A stretch of 64,000 nucleotides of DNA from Sphingobacteriales bacterium (GTDB lineage Bacteria; Bacteroidota; Bacteroidia; Chitinophagales; JADIYW01). Below the pieces are notes generated by a model that searched no databases, was not told where the DNA came from, and saw nothing but the letters and a program-made list of their open reading frames with translations. Position numbers and translations under genes: made by a program. Where the stretch lies: NCBI GenBank assembly GCA_016699615.1, contig CP064984.1, positions 310,001 through 374,000 on the forward strand. Reading direction: 5' to 3'. This document shows positions 17,411 through 26,573 of this stretch, in pieces (position 1 is the stretch's first letter; each line of letters begins with the position of its first letter).

Positions 17411-19684
17411 TTAGTAATTTAGAGATAGTCCTGCTCCAAAGCCCATATCGCTGTCGTAATGTGTTCGTACACGCAAAAAACGATTAATAATATAACTTAA
17501 ATCAACCATATATTCTTTATCAGTATTTACCATAAAGCCTAATCGTAGTCTTTTGCTAATTGGTATATCTTCGCGCATAAGTTGTAGTCTTACAATTCCA
17601 TCATGAAATATTTCTGCTTGAAATACTATTAACATAGGCAATGTGTAATTGAATCCTATACTTGCTGCAATTCGATTATCTTTTTTGTTGGTTTGTCCAA
17701 AGATATTTTTCTCTCGTTCATCCATACCCATTTTTCTATAACGATAATCAAAACCAACAAATGGCATAAACCATTGCATTCTTCCAACATATCGCCCAAT
17801 ATGTGTTCCTATTTCGTAGCCATGCATATTGTTATAACCTAAACGCCACTCTGTACCTATGCTCCATCTAGTATTTTGAAGCATCATCATTCCATCGTTT
17901 CCGTTACTTGCAAAATCGTTTTCTGCCATAAAATGAAATTTTCTATCATCTGCAAAAAGTTTGCGTTTTGCTAATTTTGGATTTGGAATTAATGGATTTG
18001 GTGCTTGGTTTTCATAACTAAATACTCTTCCCATTCCGCTCATCATATGGTAAAGTATATGACAATGGAAAAACCAATCGCCTTCTGCATTAGCATTAAA
18101 TTCTAAAGTATCAGTTTCCATTGGCATAATGTCCACAACATTTTTTAATGGTGCATTTTCTCCTTGTCCATTTAGCAAACGAAAGTCGTGACCATGTAAG
18201 TGCATTGGATGACGCATCATAGAACCATTGTATAAAACTATTCTTACATTTTCTCCTTTTTTTATTAAAATTTTATCTACTTCTGATACTACTTTATTAT
18301 CCAAACTCCAAACATATCTATTCATATTGCCTGTGAGTTCAAATTTTAATTCTTTTACTGGTGCGTCTTTTGGAAGTGATGTATTAGTGGTTGATTTCAA
18401 CATTGCATAGTTTAGCGTTACAATATCACCTAATGCATTTGCATTATATCGATTTGAGTCATTGTCCATATCCATACCTTTCATTGTCTTATCTTTCTTC
18501 TTAATTGCTTCGCCTGTAATTTCAGGATACATTACCACATTCATATCCATTTGGTTCAGACTCATTTTCATTCCCATATCATCAAGTTTCCCACTCATTT
18601 TCATCATATCATTCATCATCTTCATACCTTCAAAATATTTTAATTTTGGTAGAGATGACTTTAATTGTTTGATTCCATTTCCGATATAGTATGATGCTGA
18701 ATTTGTTCTATCTTCAGTTGTTACTAAGAATTCATAAGCTGTGTTTTCTGCTGGAATGGTAACAACAACATCGTATGTTTCTGATACAGCAATAATTAAT
18801 CTATCTACTTCCACTGGTTCTACATCATTACCATCGTTGGCTACAACAGTAATTTTTCCGCCAGCATAAGTGAGCCAAAAATAGGATGATGCACCACCAT
18901 TAGAAATTCGTAGACGCACCTTATCTCCTGCTTTTAATTCTTTTCCGTCAATACTCTTTATTTCTGTGTTAGGATTTCCATTTATCAATATCTTCTCATA
19001 ATACACATCACTTACGTCCATTGCAAGCATTCGCTTCCATTCATTTTTTAGTTTTGTTTTAAAACTTCCAGCTTTTATTGCCTCTGCATAACTTTGTACG
19101 GAATTCTTTTTCAATGCTGGATAGTCATTGGCATTGTGCAACATTCTATGAACATTTTCTGGTTTTATATTTGTCCATTCACTTAAAATTATTGGAATAG
19201 TTGGCAAATCATCAATACCTTTTCTAAATATATTATCATCTGATTTTTTAAGCATTATAAAATTGCCATACATTCCTATTTGTTCTTGCAATCCAGAATG
19301 TGAGTGATACCAATGTGTTCCATTTTGTATAATTGGAAATCTATAAATATGTGTAGTATTTGGTTTAATTGGCATTTGAGTAAGATTGGGTACACCATCT
19401 TCCTTATTAGGCAAAAACAAACCATGCCAGTGCAAAGAAGTTTCTTCTTTGAGTAAATTATGCACGTGAATTTCTGCTGTATCTCCTTCTGTAAATACTA
19501 AAGTTGGCATTGGTATTTGTCCGTTTACAGCAATAGCATGTTTTTCTTTTCCAGCAAAATTTACAATTGTATCTTTTACATAAAGATCGTATCGAACTAC
19601 TTTTTGTGCATACATAATTTGAGTTACGCTAAGCAATAATACTATAGGTAACAGTTTTCTTAAAAGTTTATTTTGAATATCCAT
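17411..19684 (-). CDS. Multicopper oxidase CopA fused to CopB-like barrel
   Basis: 757 residues. A signal peptide ends near residue 26 (MYAQ). Residues 30-600 form a three-cupredoxin oxidase with all four copper motifs: LHWHGL, HWYHSHSG, HPMHLHGH and WFFHCHILYHMMSGM. A methionine-rich insert near 355-410 (MKMMNDMMKMSG, KGMDMDND) resembles the copper-binding loops of CopA/CueO. The last 160 residues are different: aromatic-ended beta strands (WRLGYNNMHGYEIGTHIG to GFGAGLSLNY) typical of a CopB-like outer-membrane barrel. The protein is expected to oxidise Cu(I) outside the cytoplasm. It is last in a three-gene copper cluster. Confidence 0.88.
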   Translation of the reverse strand: MDIQNKLLRKLLPIVLLLSVTQIMYAQKVVRYDLYVKDTIVNFAGKEKHAIAVNGQIPMPTLVFTEGDTAEIHVHNLLKEETSLHWHGLFLPNKEDGVPNLTQMPIKPNTTHIYRFPIIQNGTHWYHSHSGLQEQIGMYGNFIMLKKSDDNIFRKGIDDLPTIPIILSEWTNIKPENVHRMLHNANDYPALKKNSVQSYAEAIKAGSFKTKLKNEWKRMLAMDVSDVYYEKILINGNPNTEIKSIDGKELKAGDKVRLRISNGGASSYFWLTYAGGKITVVANDGNDVEPVEVDRLIIAVSETYDVVVTIPAENTAYEFLVTTEDRTNSASYYIGNGIKQLKSSLPKLKYFEGMKMMNDMMKMSGKLDDMGMKMSLNQMDMNVVMYPEITGEAIKKKDKTMKGMDMDNDSNRYNANALGDIVTLNYAMLKSTTNTSLPKDAPVKELKFELTGNMNRYVWSLDNKVVSEVDKILIKKGENVRIVLYNGSMMRHPMHLHGHDFRLLNGQGENAPLKNVVDIMPMETDTLEFNANAEGDWFFHCHILYHMMSGMGRVFSYENQAPNPLIPNPKLAKRKLFADDRKFHFMAENDFASNGNDGMMMLQNTRWSIGTEWRLGYNNMHGYEIGTHIGRYVGRMQWFMPFVGFDYRYRKMGMDEREKNIFGQTNKKDNRIAASIGFNYTLPMLIVFQAEIFHDGIVRLQLMREDIPISKRLRLGFMVNTDKEYMVDLSYIINRFLRVRTHYDSDMGFGAGLSLNY

Positions 19685-19740
19685 TTTATTTTTTCATTTC
19701 AAAATTATTTAAATGGCAAGCTTTAGCTTTCCTCTACTTT

Positions 19741-20649
19741 TTATTTTATAGTTTCTACTACTTTACCACAACTCAACATTTGTGAACCATAATATGGGTT
19801 TTTTACTACATTTTCTTTGCTTATCCAGTTGGCTCCATTACCATCATTATACATTGGGCAATGTTGATAATAAACTGGTTTTTCTAGATTTGAAGCTTTC
19901 ATCAATGTATACATATTTTTTGATAGTGCCATAAAATAGTCTCTTTGTTTTGAAACATCTTTAGTAGCTGAAATATTTTTTGAATCTGTTGCTAAAGCTT
20001 TCATTACTTTCATCCAAATTGTATGTTCTTCTGCGCCTAGTTTTTCCATTTTTACTGCATTTATTGCTGTGTTTAGTTCTTTTGCATTAGCTGATGCTTT
20101 ACTGCCATCTGTTTTTACTAAGGCATCTTTTAGTATAAAATAGTTATCAAAAACGGCTTTTAATTGTGGTACTTCTTGAACTGGCGCAATTGGTTCTACT
20201 TGGTTGTGAGCTGAATGGTCTTCTTTTACTTCTGTTTTCGCACTATCAACTTTTACAACGCTTATAGTAGTGTCTACATTAGAAATAGTTTCTTCCTTAA
20301 TTTCAGTTTTTGCTACTCTTTCATATTGACAACAGTCTTTTAGTTTTGCATACACATCATCTGGTGCAAGAAATTGGTCGCTGTCGTATCCTGCTAGTGC
20401 AATTCTTTTTAGAATTTCGTCTTGATTGGTTTTTGTGCTATCAAAAGTAATTAAAGCTAATTTTGTGTCTTTGTTCCAATCTACAATAGTTGTGTTTTTA
20501 ATATTGCCTGCTTTTTCTATGGTACTTTCGCACATTTCGCAATTTCCATATATTTTTACAGTTGCTATTTTTGCATTTTTGATTTTTGTATTGCATGCTG
20601 TAATTGATAATGATATACTCAGCATTATTAATAAAATTCTTGATTTCAT
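19741..20649 (-). CDS. HMA and DUF3347 copper-binding protein
   Basis: 302 residues. The N-terminus is lipoprotein-like (ISLSITACNTK). A heavy-metal-associated domain follows at about residues 25-95, with the metal pair in YGNCEMCEST. An acidic linker covers about 105-155, and residues 160-302 form a DUF3347 domain with the end motif YYQHCPMYNDGNGANWISK and a final Cys near SCGKVV. Similar proteins occur next to CusABC and CopA genes in Bacteroidota and are thought to hand copper to export or oxidation partners. It lies 56 bases upstream of the multicopper oxidase and probably shares its transcript. Confidence 0.86.
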   Translation of the reverse strand: MKSRILLIMLSISLSITACNTKIKNAKIATVKIYGNCEMCESTIEKAGNIKNTTIVDWNKDTKLALITFDSTKTNQDEILKRIALAGYDSDQFLAPDDVYAKLKDCCQYERVAKTEIKEETISNVDTTISVVKVDSAKTEVKEDHSAHNQVEPIAPVQEVPQLKAVFDNYFILKDALVKTDGSKASANAKELNTAINAVKMEKLGAEEHTIWMKVMKALATDSKNISATKDVSKQRDYFMALSKNMYTLMKASNLEKPVYYQHCPMYNDGNGANWISKENVVKNPYYGSQMLSCGKVVETIK

Positions 20650-20744
20650 TTTAATAAAATTTAGGTGTTTAAAAATAAAAGTTTGTTTTGTGTAATTGTA
20701 TTATTTGATCTGATATGAACAGACCATTGGCTGTCATATAAAAA

Positions 20745-21122
20745 TTAGCCTATTTTGGGTGGCTGCCAAATGTAATTGTAACCATCTGAAAGATAGTTTT
20801 CTGTGTAGATTGTTTTTGTATTGCTTGTTGCTGTAGAATAAGATTTGTTTTCAATTTCTGTACTATATCCTATGACGAATGCAAAATTGCTTGTTGGGCA
20901 ATTACAGTTTGTATTGTTGCATTTTCCATTACATGTATTTTTGTCTTTGTCATTTTTAGTTTTATTATTGCAACAACTATTTTTACTATCCTTATCGGAT
21001 TTTTCATTTTCACAACAAGAAACTTCTGCTTTGGTCGATTTTGTTTCACATGAGCATGCTTGCGTTGGTTTAATTGAGAAACCAAACAATACTATTATTA
21101 ATATGAAAAATCGTATTGTCAT
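20745..21122 (-). CDS. Small secreted Cys/Lys-rich protein, likely metal-binding
   Basis: 125 residues. After a signal peptide (IRFFILIIVLFGFSIKPTQA), residues 23-80 carry ten cysteines in CSC, CC, CC, CNGKC and CNC groups, separated by Lys/Asp/Asn-rich stretches. The C-terminal 45 residues lack cysteine and look beta-prone, ending in WQPPKIG. I do not recognise a named family. The spacing resembles metallothioneins, and its position as first gene of the copper cluster suggests a periplasmic copper sponge or sensor. This is inference from composition and context. Confidence 0.6.
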   Translation of the reverse strand: MTIRFFILIIVLFGFSIKPTQACSCETKSTKAEVSCCENEKSDKDSKNSCCNNKTKNDKDKNTCNGKCNNTNCNCPTSNFAFVIGYSTEIENKSYSTATSNTKTIYTENYLSDGYNYIWQPPKIG

Positions 21123-21224
21123 CTTTTACTATGTATAAAGATAGCATTTTTTGATTAAATTTATATTACTTAGAATTTATCCTTAGTATATAATTGTTAA
21201 AAGAACTTAAGTGTATTGTATTAC

Positions 21225-21915
21225 TTTCTTTGTCTAGATGGAAAGAAAATAACAAAGAAAAATCAAGTTCAAGCTGAGGCACTTTGCCATGCTCTTGGCT
21301 TCAGCTCGAAAAATCTTACTTCTTTAAATCATCTTGTTGGTTTTGTTTGTGCTTGTTTAGTGTTTGTATTATAACATAAATATCTTGCTGTGTCTTTTTT
21401 TGCACGATGATTTCAGCCGTTTCGATTTTCCTTCGCCATGTGCTGACGCTTGAACGTTCTTTATGCAAAACTTTCTTTACGCTCGACGCTTATTTTCTTA
21501 ACGCTATTTTTCTAATGCCTTTTTTTATTTCTTATATCAGATTATGATTTCAGTCGTTTCAATTTTTCTTCGCCACGTGCTGACGCTTGAACGTTCTTTC
21601 TATTTTTGATGAAATTGTTTAATGTCATTGCCTTGAAAAAGGCAATCTCCTAATTCTAATTAATAATGAGATTACCACTTTCGTGGTAATGACTGTAAAG
21701 CTATTTTTTTATTGATGAAAAAGTGTATTTACTTTCTTTGTCTTAATACAAAGAAAGTAACAAAGAAAAATCAAGGCTTACGAAAAATTACGCTAAAAAT
21801 ATTCGTCTTCGCTAAAAGTTTTTAAACTTGTTCTGCTTCTACAAAGCAGAACTTCAAACACCAAAACTTTCTTTACGCTCGACGTTTATTTTCTTAACGC
21901 TATTTTTCTGATGCC
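21225..21915. repeat. Composite structured intergenic repeat, copies 2 and 3
   Basis: The 893-base gap 21123-22015 has no supported gene. It holds a partial unit at about 21225-21265 (tttctttgtctagatgg, then caaagaaaaatcaag), a second partial unit to about 21518, and a near-complete copy at 21627-21915 of the repeat at 17026-17383. The near-complete copy keeps the ATTGCCTT hairpin (21627-21646), the ATTACCAC hairpin and the 12-bp hairpin (21729-21760). The tail segment ctttctttacgctcgacg occurs three times across the two loci. The copper cluster thus lies between same-direction copies. Confidence 0.8.
21407..21599. repeat. 56-bp direct repeat pair
   Basis: Positions 21407-21462 and 21544-21599 match over 56 bases with four differences. 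Both begin atgatttcag and end gcttgaacgttcttt. They are embedded in the larger composite repeat. No frame across them encodes a convincing protein. Confidence 0.75.
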
Positions 21916-22015
21916 ATCGTAGTCGTCACACATGCCTATGTCACATTTTAGAATTATATGCATTAAATATACATTAACGAAAAAAATTAAGTAAAAAAAT
22001 GTATATACTTGCATT

Positions 22016-22864
22016 ATGTTGAATTTTGATGAGATTAAACAATTAGGTGCACACGAACGTCTTTCTTATTGCAATACAAAATATCCTATTATTCTTGTTA
22101 GTGGATTAGGGTTTCACGACCAAAATAAAATTATAAATTATTGGGGCTTAATTCCTGATTTCCTAAAAGCACATGGCGCCGATGTGTACACTGCCAACCA
22201 ACAGGCTTTCCTTAGCATTCCAGACAATGCTATAAAACTTAAATATAGAGTTTTAGATGTACTAGACAAAACAAAATCTGATAAAATAAATATCATTGGG
22301 CATTCAAAAGGTGGACTTGAAGCAAGATATATGACTAGCAAATTAGGCATGCACGATTTGGTAGCCAGCATTACTACTTTAGGCACACCACACAGAGGTA
22401 CACATTTAGCAGATATTGTGTTAGGCAAAATTCCAATTCCAAATTTTGCATTGTCTAGGTTAGTCAATATCTATGCAAGAATAATGGGCGATGATAGACC
22501 AGATAGTATGCGTGCTGTACTACAAGTTACTACGCAACTTATGAAACATTTTAATGAGGAAATATTAGATATTGATGGTATTTATTATCAAAGTTATGCT
22601 GGACATATTAGCAAAGAATATCCAAGTACACTATGGCGAACCCTAGCAGGAATTATAAAACCATATGAAGGTAAAAACGATGGTATGGTTGGTGTAGAAT
22701 CTGCAAAATGGGGCGATTATAAAGGCATTATACAAACAAAAGAAGCAACAAGTACATCACATGGAGATATGATAGGTTTAGCACAATTTATGGGCAACAA
22801 TAAATTTGATGCAAAATCATTTATGGCAACTATAGCTAATGGCTTAAAAGAAAAGAAATTGTAA
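22016..22864 (+). CDS. Alpha/beta-hydrolase, triacylglycerol lipase type
   Basis: 282 residues with no signal peptide. The oxyanion segment PIILVSGLGFHDQ is near residue 24, the nucleophile elbow IIGHSKGGLEARYM near 94 (Ser in GHSKG), and TTLGTPHRGTHLAD near 120, all as in bacterial lipases of the Pseudomonas/Burkholderia type. A late His follows in TSTSHGDMIG near 255, the probable third member of the triad. It may hydrolyse neutral lipids or other esters inside the cell. The acyltransferase gene 67 bases downstream on the same strand suggests a shared lipid role. Confidence 0.83.
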   Translation: MLNFDEIKQLGAHERLSYCNTKYPIILVSGLGFHDQNKIINYWGLIPDFLKAHGADVYTANQQAFLSIPDNAIKLKYRVLDVLDKTKSDKINIIGHSKGGLEARYMTSKLGMHDLVASITTLGTPHRGTHLADIVLGKIPIPNFALSRLVNIYARIMGDDRPDSMRAVLQVTTQLMKHFNEEILDIDGIYYQSYAGHISKEYPSTLWRTLAGIIKPYEGKNDGMVGVESAKWGDYKGIIQTKEATSTSHGDMIGLAQFMGNNKFDAKSFMATIANGLKEKKL

Positions 22865-22931
22865 TTTCAACTAAAATTAATACCATAGCTAAATGCAATA
22901 CAGATATTTTTAGCTATATTGATATAAAATT

Positions 22932-23759
22932 ATGGCGAAAAATAACAAAAACTATATTGAAACTATTTTAGACAATAGCCAACTCGACAAATACATCAAA
23001 GTATTTCCTAATAAAGTTGGTTCTCAAGGCTTTGATGCTTGGGGTTTCAACATTAGAAATATGAAAAGCTCCATACAATTTATTAAATTTTTGTATGAAA
23101 CTTATTTTAGAGTTGAAGCTTTTGGATTAGAAAATATACCAAAAAACGGCAGATGCTTAATTATTCCAAATCATAGTGGACAACTACCTATTGATGGTAT
23201 GTTGGTAGGTTATGCAATGATTACTAACGATCTTGCACCAAGAGCACCAAAAGCAATGGTAGAAAGATTTCTACCTACAGTACCATTTATTGGCAATTGG
23301 CTAAATTCATTAGGTGCTGTAATTGGAGATACTGTAAACTGTGAGCGTATGTTGGAAAACGAAGAAGCTGTTGTTGTGTTTCCTGAAGGAGCAAAAGGCT
23401 CTGGAAAAACTTTCGACAAAAGATATAAGCTACAAAGATTTGGAAATGGTTTTATGTACTTAGCCATGCAACACAAAGCACCAATTATTCCAGTAGGTAT
23501 CGTAGGTTGCGAAGAATCTATTATCTCAGTTACTAATATGCCTTTGATTGCTAAACTATTTTCAATGCCATATGCACCATTAGTAATACCAGCAGTATTG
23601 CCAGCAAAAGTTTTTATCTATTTTGGCGAGCCTATCTATTTTGAAAATGATGTACATTCTGAACATGATATTAAAGAACGTGTAAACATTGTAAAAGCAG
23701 AAGTAAAAAAATTAGTTGACTTAGGATTAGCTAAAAGAAAATCAGTATTTGAAAAATAA
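22932..23759 (+). CDS. Lysophospholipid acyltransferase-family protein (PlsC-like)
   Basis: 275 residues. The acyltransferase motif region reads IIPNHSGQLPIDGML near residue 78, a His...Asp arrangement with longer spacing than HX4D, as in the haemolysin-like glycerol acyltransferase subgroup. Motif III is VVFPEGAKGSGKTF near 155, and motif IV is the proline-rich APIIPVGIVG near 182. It probably moves an acyl chain onto a lysophospholipid or other lipid at the inner membrane. It is followed after 18 bases by an epimerase gene and likely co-transcribed. Confidence 0.84.
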   Translation: MAKNNKNYIETILDNSQLDKYIKVFPNKVGSQGFDAWGFNIRNMKSSIQFIKFLYETYFRVEAFGLENIPKNGRCLIIPNHSGQLPIDGMLVGYAMITNDLAPRAPKAMVERFLPTVPFIGNWLNSLGAVIGDTVNCERMLENEEAVVVFPEGAKGSGKTFDKRYKLQRFGNGFMYLAMQHKAPIIPVGIVGCEESIISVTNMPLIAKLFSMPYAPLVIPAVLPAKVFIYFGEPIYFENDVHSEHDIKERVNIVKAEVKKLVDLGLAKRKSVFEK

Positions 23760-23777
23760 AACATGAGCATATAAAAC

Positions 23778-24710
23778 ATGAGTGTAAAAAAGAAAGTGAT
23801 GGTAACAGGCGCAGCTGGTGCCTTAGCCAAAAAGGTAATTGATAAACTAAAAAAAGATTATAAGGTAATTGCTGTAGACTTTAGAACTAAAGTAGACTTG
23901 GGCATACCTGTTGAAAGCTATAAAATAGATTTTAATAAAAGAATATTTGAAGATATTTTTAGAGAACATGAATTTGATGGCATTATACATTTGGGTAGAA
24001 TCGGTGCGCACGAAATGAATAGACATACGCGCTACAATGCCAATGTAATAGGTACACGCAAGCTATTTGATTTAGCTAAAAAATACAATGTAAAAAAGAC
24101 CATCGTATTATCTACTTATTTTGTGTACGGTGCATCGCCATACAATCCATCATTATTGGATGAGAAAACACCATTAAAAGCATCAGAGCTGACAATGGAC
24201 TTAGTAGATAGCGTGGAATTGGAAAACTTATCAAACATATACTTATACAAATATCCTGAGCTAAATATAACGATACTAAGACCATGTAATGTTGCTGGTC
24301 CAGGTGTTAGAAATACATTTTCGCAATTATTTTCAGATAGAAGAGCGCCAGTAGTTTGGGGATTTTCGCCATTGATGCAATTTATACATATTGATGATAT
24401 GCGTGATGCTATTGTAACATCGTTTGAGCAAAACAAACCTGGTGTGTACAATGTAGCACCAGCAGATTATATTGCCTATCAGGATGCGGTAAAAGAAGCT
24501 GGATGTAATGCTGTACAAATTCCATCGATACCACCAGCACTTACTGAAAGAATTTCTAAATTTTTAAATTGGAGAACCTTTCCACCTTATCTCATTAACT
24601 ATTACAAATATCCAGTAATTATTGATGGTAGATTGTTTGAAAAAACATTTAATTTTAAACCCAAACATTCTTTAAAAGAAATTTTTAATTATTACAAAAA
24701 CTTAAAATAG
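23778..24710 (+). CDS. NAD-dependent epimerase/dehydratase (extended SDR)
   Basis: 310 residues. The Rossmann loop VTGAAGALAKKV at residues 9-20 is a variant GxxGxxG in which the second and third glycines are shifted. The active site has Ser/Thr near STYFVYG (about 114), and the usual YxxxK is replaced by LSNIYLYKYPE near 155. IHIDDMRDAI near 197 is typical of sugar epimerases. It may act on a nucleotide sugar or a lipid-linked substrate; its place after the acyltransferase favours the second. Substrate not determinable. Confidence 0.78.
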   Translation: MSVKKKVMVTGAAGALAKKVIDKLKKDYKVIAVDFRTKVDLGIPVESYKIDFNKRIFEDIFREHEFDGIIHLGRIGAHEMNRHTRYNANVIGTRKLFDLAKKYNVKKTIVLSTYFVYGASPYNPSLLDEKTPLKASELTMDLVDSVELENLSNIYLYKYPELNITILRPCNVAGPGVRNTFSQLFSDRRAPVVWGFSPLMQFIHIDDMRDAIVTSFEQNKPGVYNVAPADYIAYQDAVKEAGCNAVQIPSIPPALTERISKFLNWRTFPPYLINYYKYPVIIDGRLFEKTFNFKPKHSLKEIFNYYKNLK

Positions 24711-24753
24711 AAAAGCCCAACAAGGCATAGTATTTGATACGAATAACAGTAGC

Positions 24754-26241
24754 ATGAAAAGAACAACAACATTAATTATCATAGGCATCTTTAGTATTTT
24801 TGTAATACTATCGTGTGCTGTAAATCCAGTAACTGGAAAAAAACAAATCAACTTCATGTCTGAATCGCAAGAAATTGCAACGGGCAAAGAAAGTGACCCA
24901 GCAATTATTGCACAGTTTAGCTTATATCCAAATGATACCTTTCAAAAATTCATTAACCAAAAAGGACAAGAAATGGTAAAAGTTTCTCATCGTCCAGATT
25001 TGCCATTTCAATTTAGATTATTAGACTCTGATGTATTGAATGCATTTGCTGTGCCTGGTGGCTATGTCTATTTTACACGTGGTATAATGGCATATTTTAA
25101 TAATGAAGCACAATTTGCTGGTGTATTAGGTCATGAGATTGGACACGTAACAGCAAGACACTCTGCACAACAATATACTAAGCAAATGCTTAGTCAAGTT
25201 GCTTTAGTTGGTGGAATGATTTTCTCTGAAAAATTGAGAGGCATGTCTGAACAAGCTATGCAAGGCATGCAATTATTATTCTTAAAATTCTCTAGAGATG
25301 ATGAAACTGAATCTGATAAATTGGGTGTGAACTATTCATCGTCTATTGGCTATGATGCTAAAGAAATGGCTGATTTTTTCAATACTTTAGGTAGAGCATC
25401 TGGTGGCGAAGAAGGAAGAGTACCAGAATTTATGTCTACGCACCCAGATCCAGGAAATAGGTATGTGAATGTAAAAAACTTAGCTGCTGAATGGCAAAAA
25501 CAAAAAGGTGTAACCAACTTAAAAGTAAATAGAAATGAATATCTAAAAATGATAGATGGCTTGGTGTATGGCGAAGATCCAAGACAAGGATATTTGGATA
25601 AAACAACAAATATCTTTTATCAGCCTGAAATGAAATTCCAATATCCAATACCAAAAGGATGGCAATATCAAAACTCTCCTACTCAAGTACAGGCTGGTTC
25701 TGCTGATGGAAATGCAATGCTTACACTTACTTTATCATCGCAAAAAACACTGCAAGCTGCAGCTGATGAAATCATTAAAGGATATCAATTAAAATTATTA
25801 ACGCAAGGTACAAGTACAAAAATAAATGGATTGGATGCTTATCATTTTATTTCTCAATATGGTGAAGCACAAACAACACAACAAACTACATCTACTCAAC
25901 AGCAGCAAGTTTTGGCAGTACATACAACTTTAATTTCGTTTAACAACAATATCTATGTTTTCCTTGGTCTTACTGATATGAAATTATATGACCAATACAA
26001 AGCAAGTTTTGTAAGTGCTACAAATGGTTTTAAACAAATTACAGATGCTAAGAAAATAGATGTTAGTCCTGAGAGAATAAAAATAGTACAAACGAATGCG
26101 CAATATACATTAGCACAAATATTATCACAACAAGATATGCCTACGGCAAGACATGAAGAATTGGCTATCTTAAATGGTATGAATACAACAACTGTAGTAC
26201 CTGCAGGAACATTAATTAAAGTTTTAACTAGAAAAAAATAA
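24754..26241 (+). CDS. M48 family zinc metalloprotease lipoprotein (BepA-like)
   Basis: 495 residues. The start carries a lipobox (IFVILSCAVNP), so the mature protein is lipid-anchored. The zinc site HEIGHVTARH lies near residue 128, with the third ligand in ETESDKLGV near 185. After the protease domain (about 40-260) comes a domain with PIPKGWQYQNSP, and a final 55 residues that resemble a LysM-like segment (TLAQILSQQ, LAILNGM, VPAGTLIKVL). The family includes BepA and YfgC proteases that clear misfolded outer-membrane proteins. Confidence 0.9.
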   Translation: MKRTTTLIIIGIFSIFVILSCAVNPVTGKKQINFMSESQEIATGKESDPAIIAQFSLYPNDTFQKFINQKGQEMVKVSHRPDLPFQFRLLDSDVLNAFAVPGGYVYFTRGIMAYFNNEAQFAGVLGHEIGHVTARHSAQQYTKQMLSQVALVGGMIFSEKLRGMSEQAMQGMQLLFLKFSRDDETESDKLGVNYSSSIGYDAKEMADFFNTLGRASGGEEGRVPEFMSTHPDPGNRYVNVKNLAAEWQKQKGVTNLKVNRNEYLKMIDGLVYGEDPRQGYLDKTTNIFYQPEMKFQYPIPKGWQYQNSPTQVQAGSADGNAMLTLTLSSQKTLQAAADEIIKGYQLKLLTQGTSTKINGLDAYHFISQYGEAQTTQQTTSTQQQQVLAVHTTLISFNNNIYVFLGLTDMKLYDQYKASFVSATNGFKQITDAKKIDVSPERIKIVQTNAQYTLAQILSQQDMPTARHEELAILNGMNTTTVVPAGTLIKVLTRKK

Positions 26242-26247
26242 AGAAAC

Positions 26248-26568
26248 ATGGCACATCAAGATTTGGCACCTAAAGAATTTTTAGCAGCATATAAAAACAG
26301 TGATAATGCTGTATTGATAGATGTAAGAACACCAGCTGAGATTGAAGATATTTCGATAGATGGGCATTTGGCAATAGATATACAACATCCAAGCTTTATA
26401 GAGAAAATTGGCGAGTTGGATAAATCTAAAAACTATTATGTGTATTGCCGTAGTGGCAACAGAAGTGGACAAGCTTGTAGATATATGACTTCTCAAGGAT
26501 TTACTGGCGAAATTGTGAATTTAAAAGGTGGCATGCTAGCTTGGGTAGAAACAGATTTTGAAGATTAA
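26248..26568 (+). CDS. Rhodanese-like domain protein
   Basis: A 106-residue single rhodanese domain. LIDVRTPAEIE is near residue 24 and the active-site loop YCRSGNRSGQA, with the catalytic Cys, near 66. It is expected to carry sulfane sulfur from a donor such as thiosulfate to an acceptor. No signal peptide is present. It starts six bases after the M48 gene and ends five bases before the acetyltransferase, so the three form an operon. Confidence 0.9.
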   Translation: MAHQDLAPKEFLAAYKNSDNAVLIDVRTPAEIEDISIDGHLAIDIQHPSFIEKIGELDKSKNYYVYCRSGNRSGQACRYMTSQGFTGEIVNLKGGMLAWVETDFED

Positions 26569-26573
26569 GCTAT

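Noticed and set aside
17026..21915. Copper cluster as a composite transposon
   Set aside because: The flanking copies have no transposase, no terminal inverted repeats and no target duplication; only direct repeats are supported.
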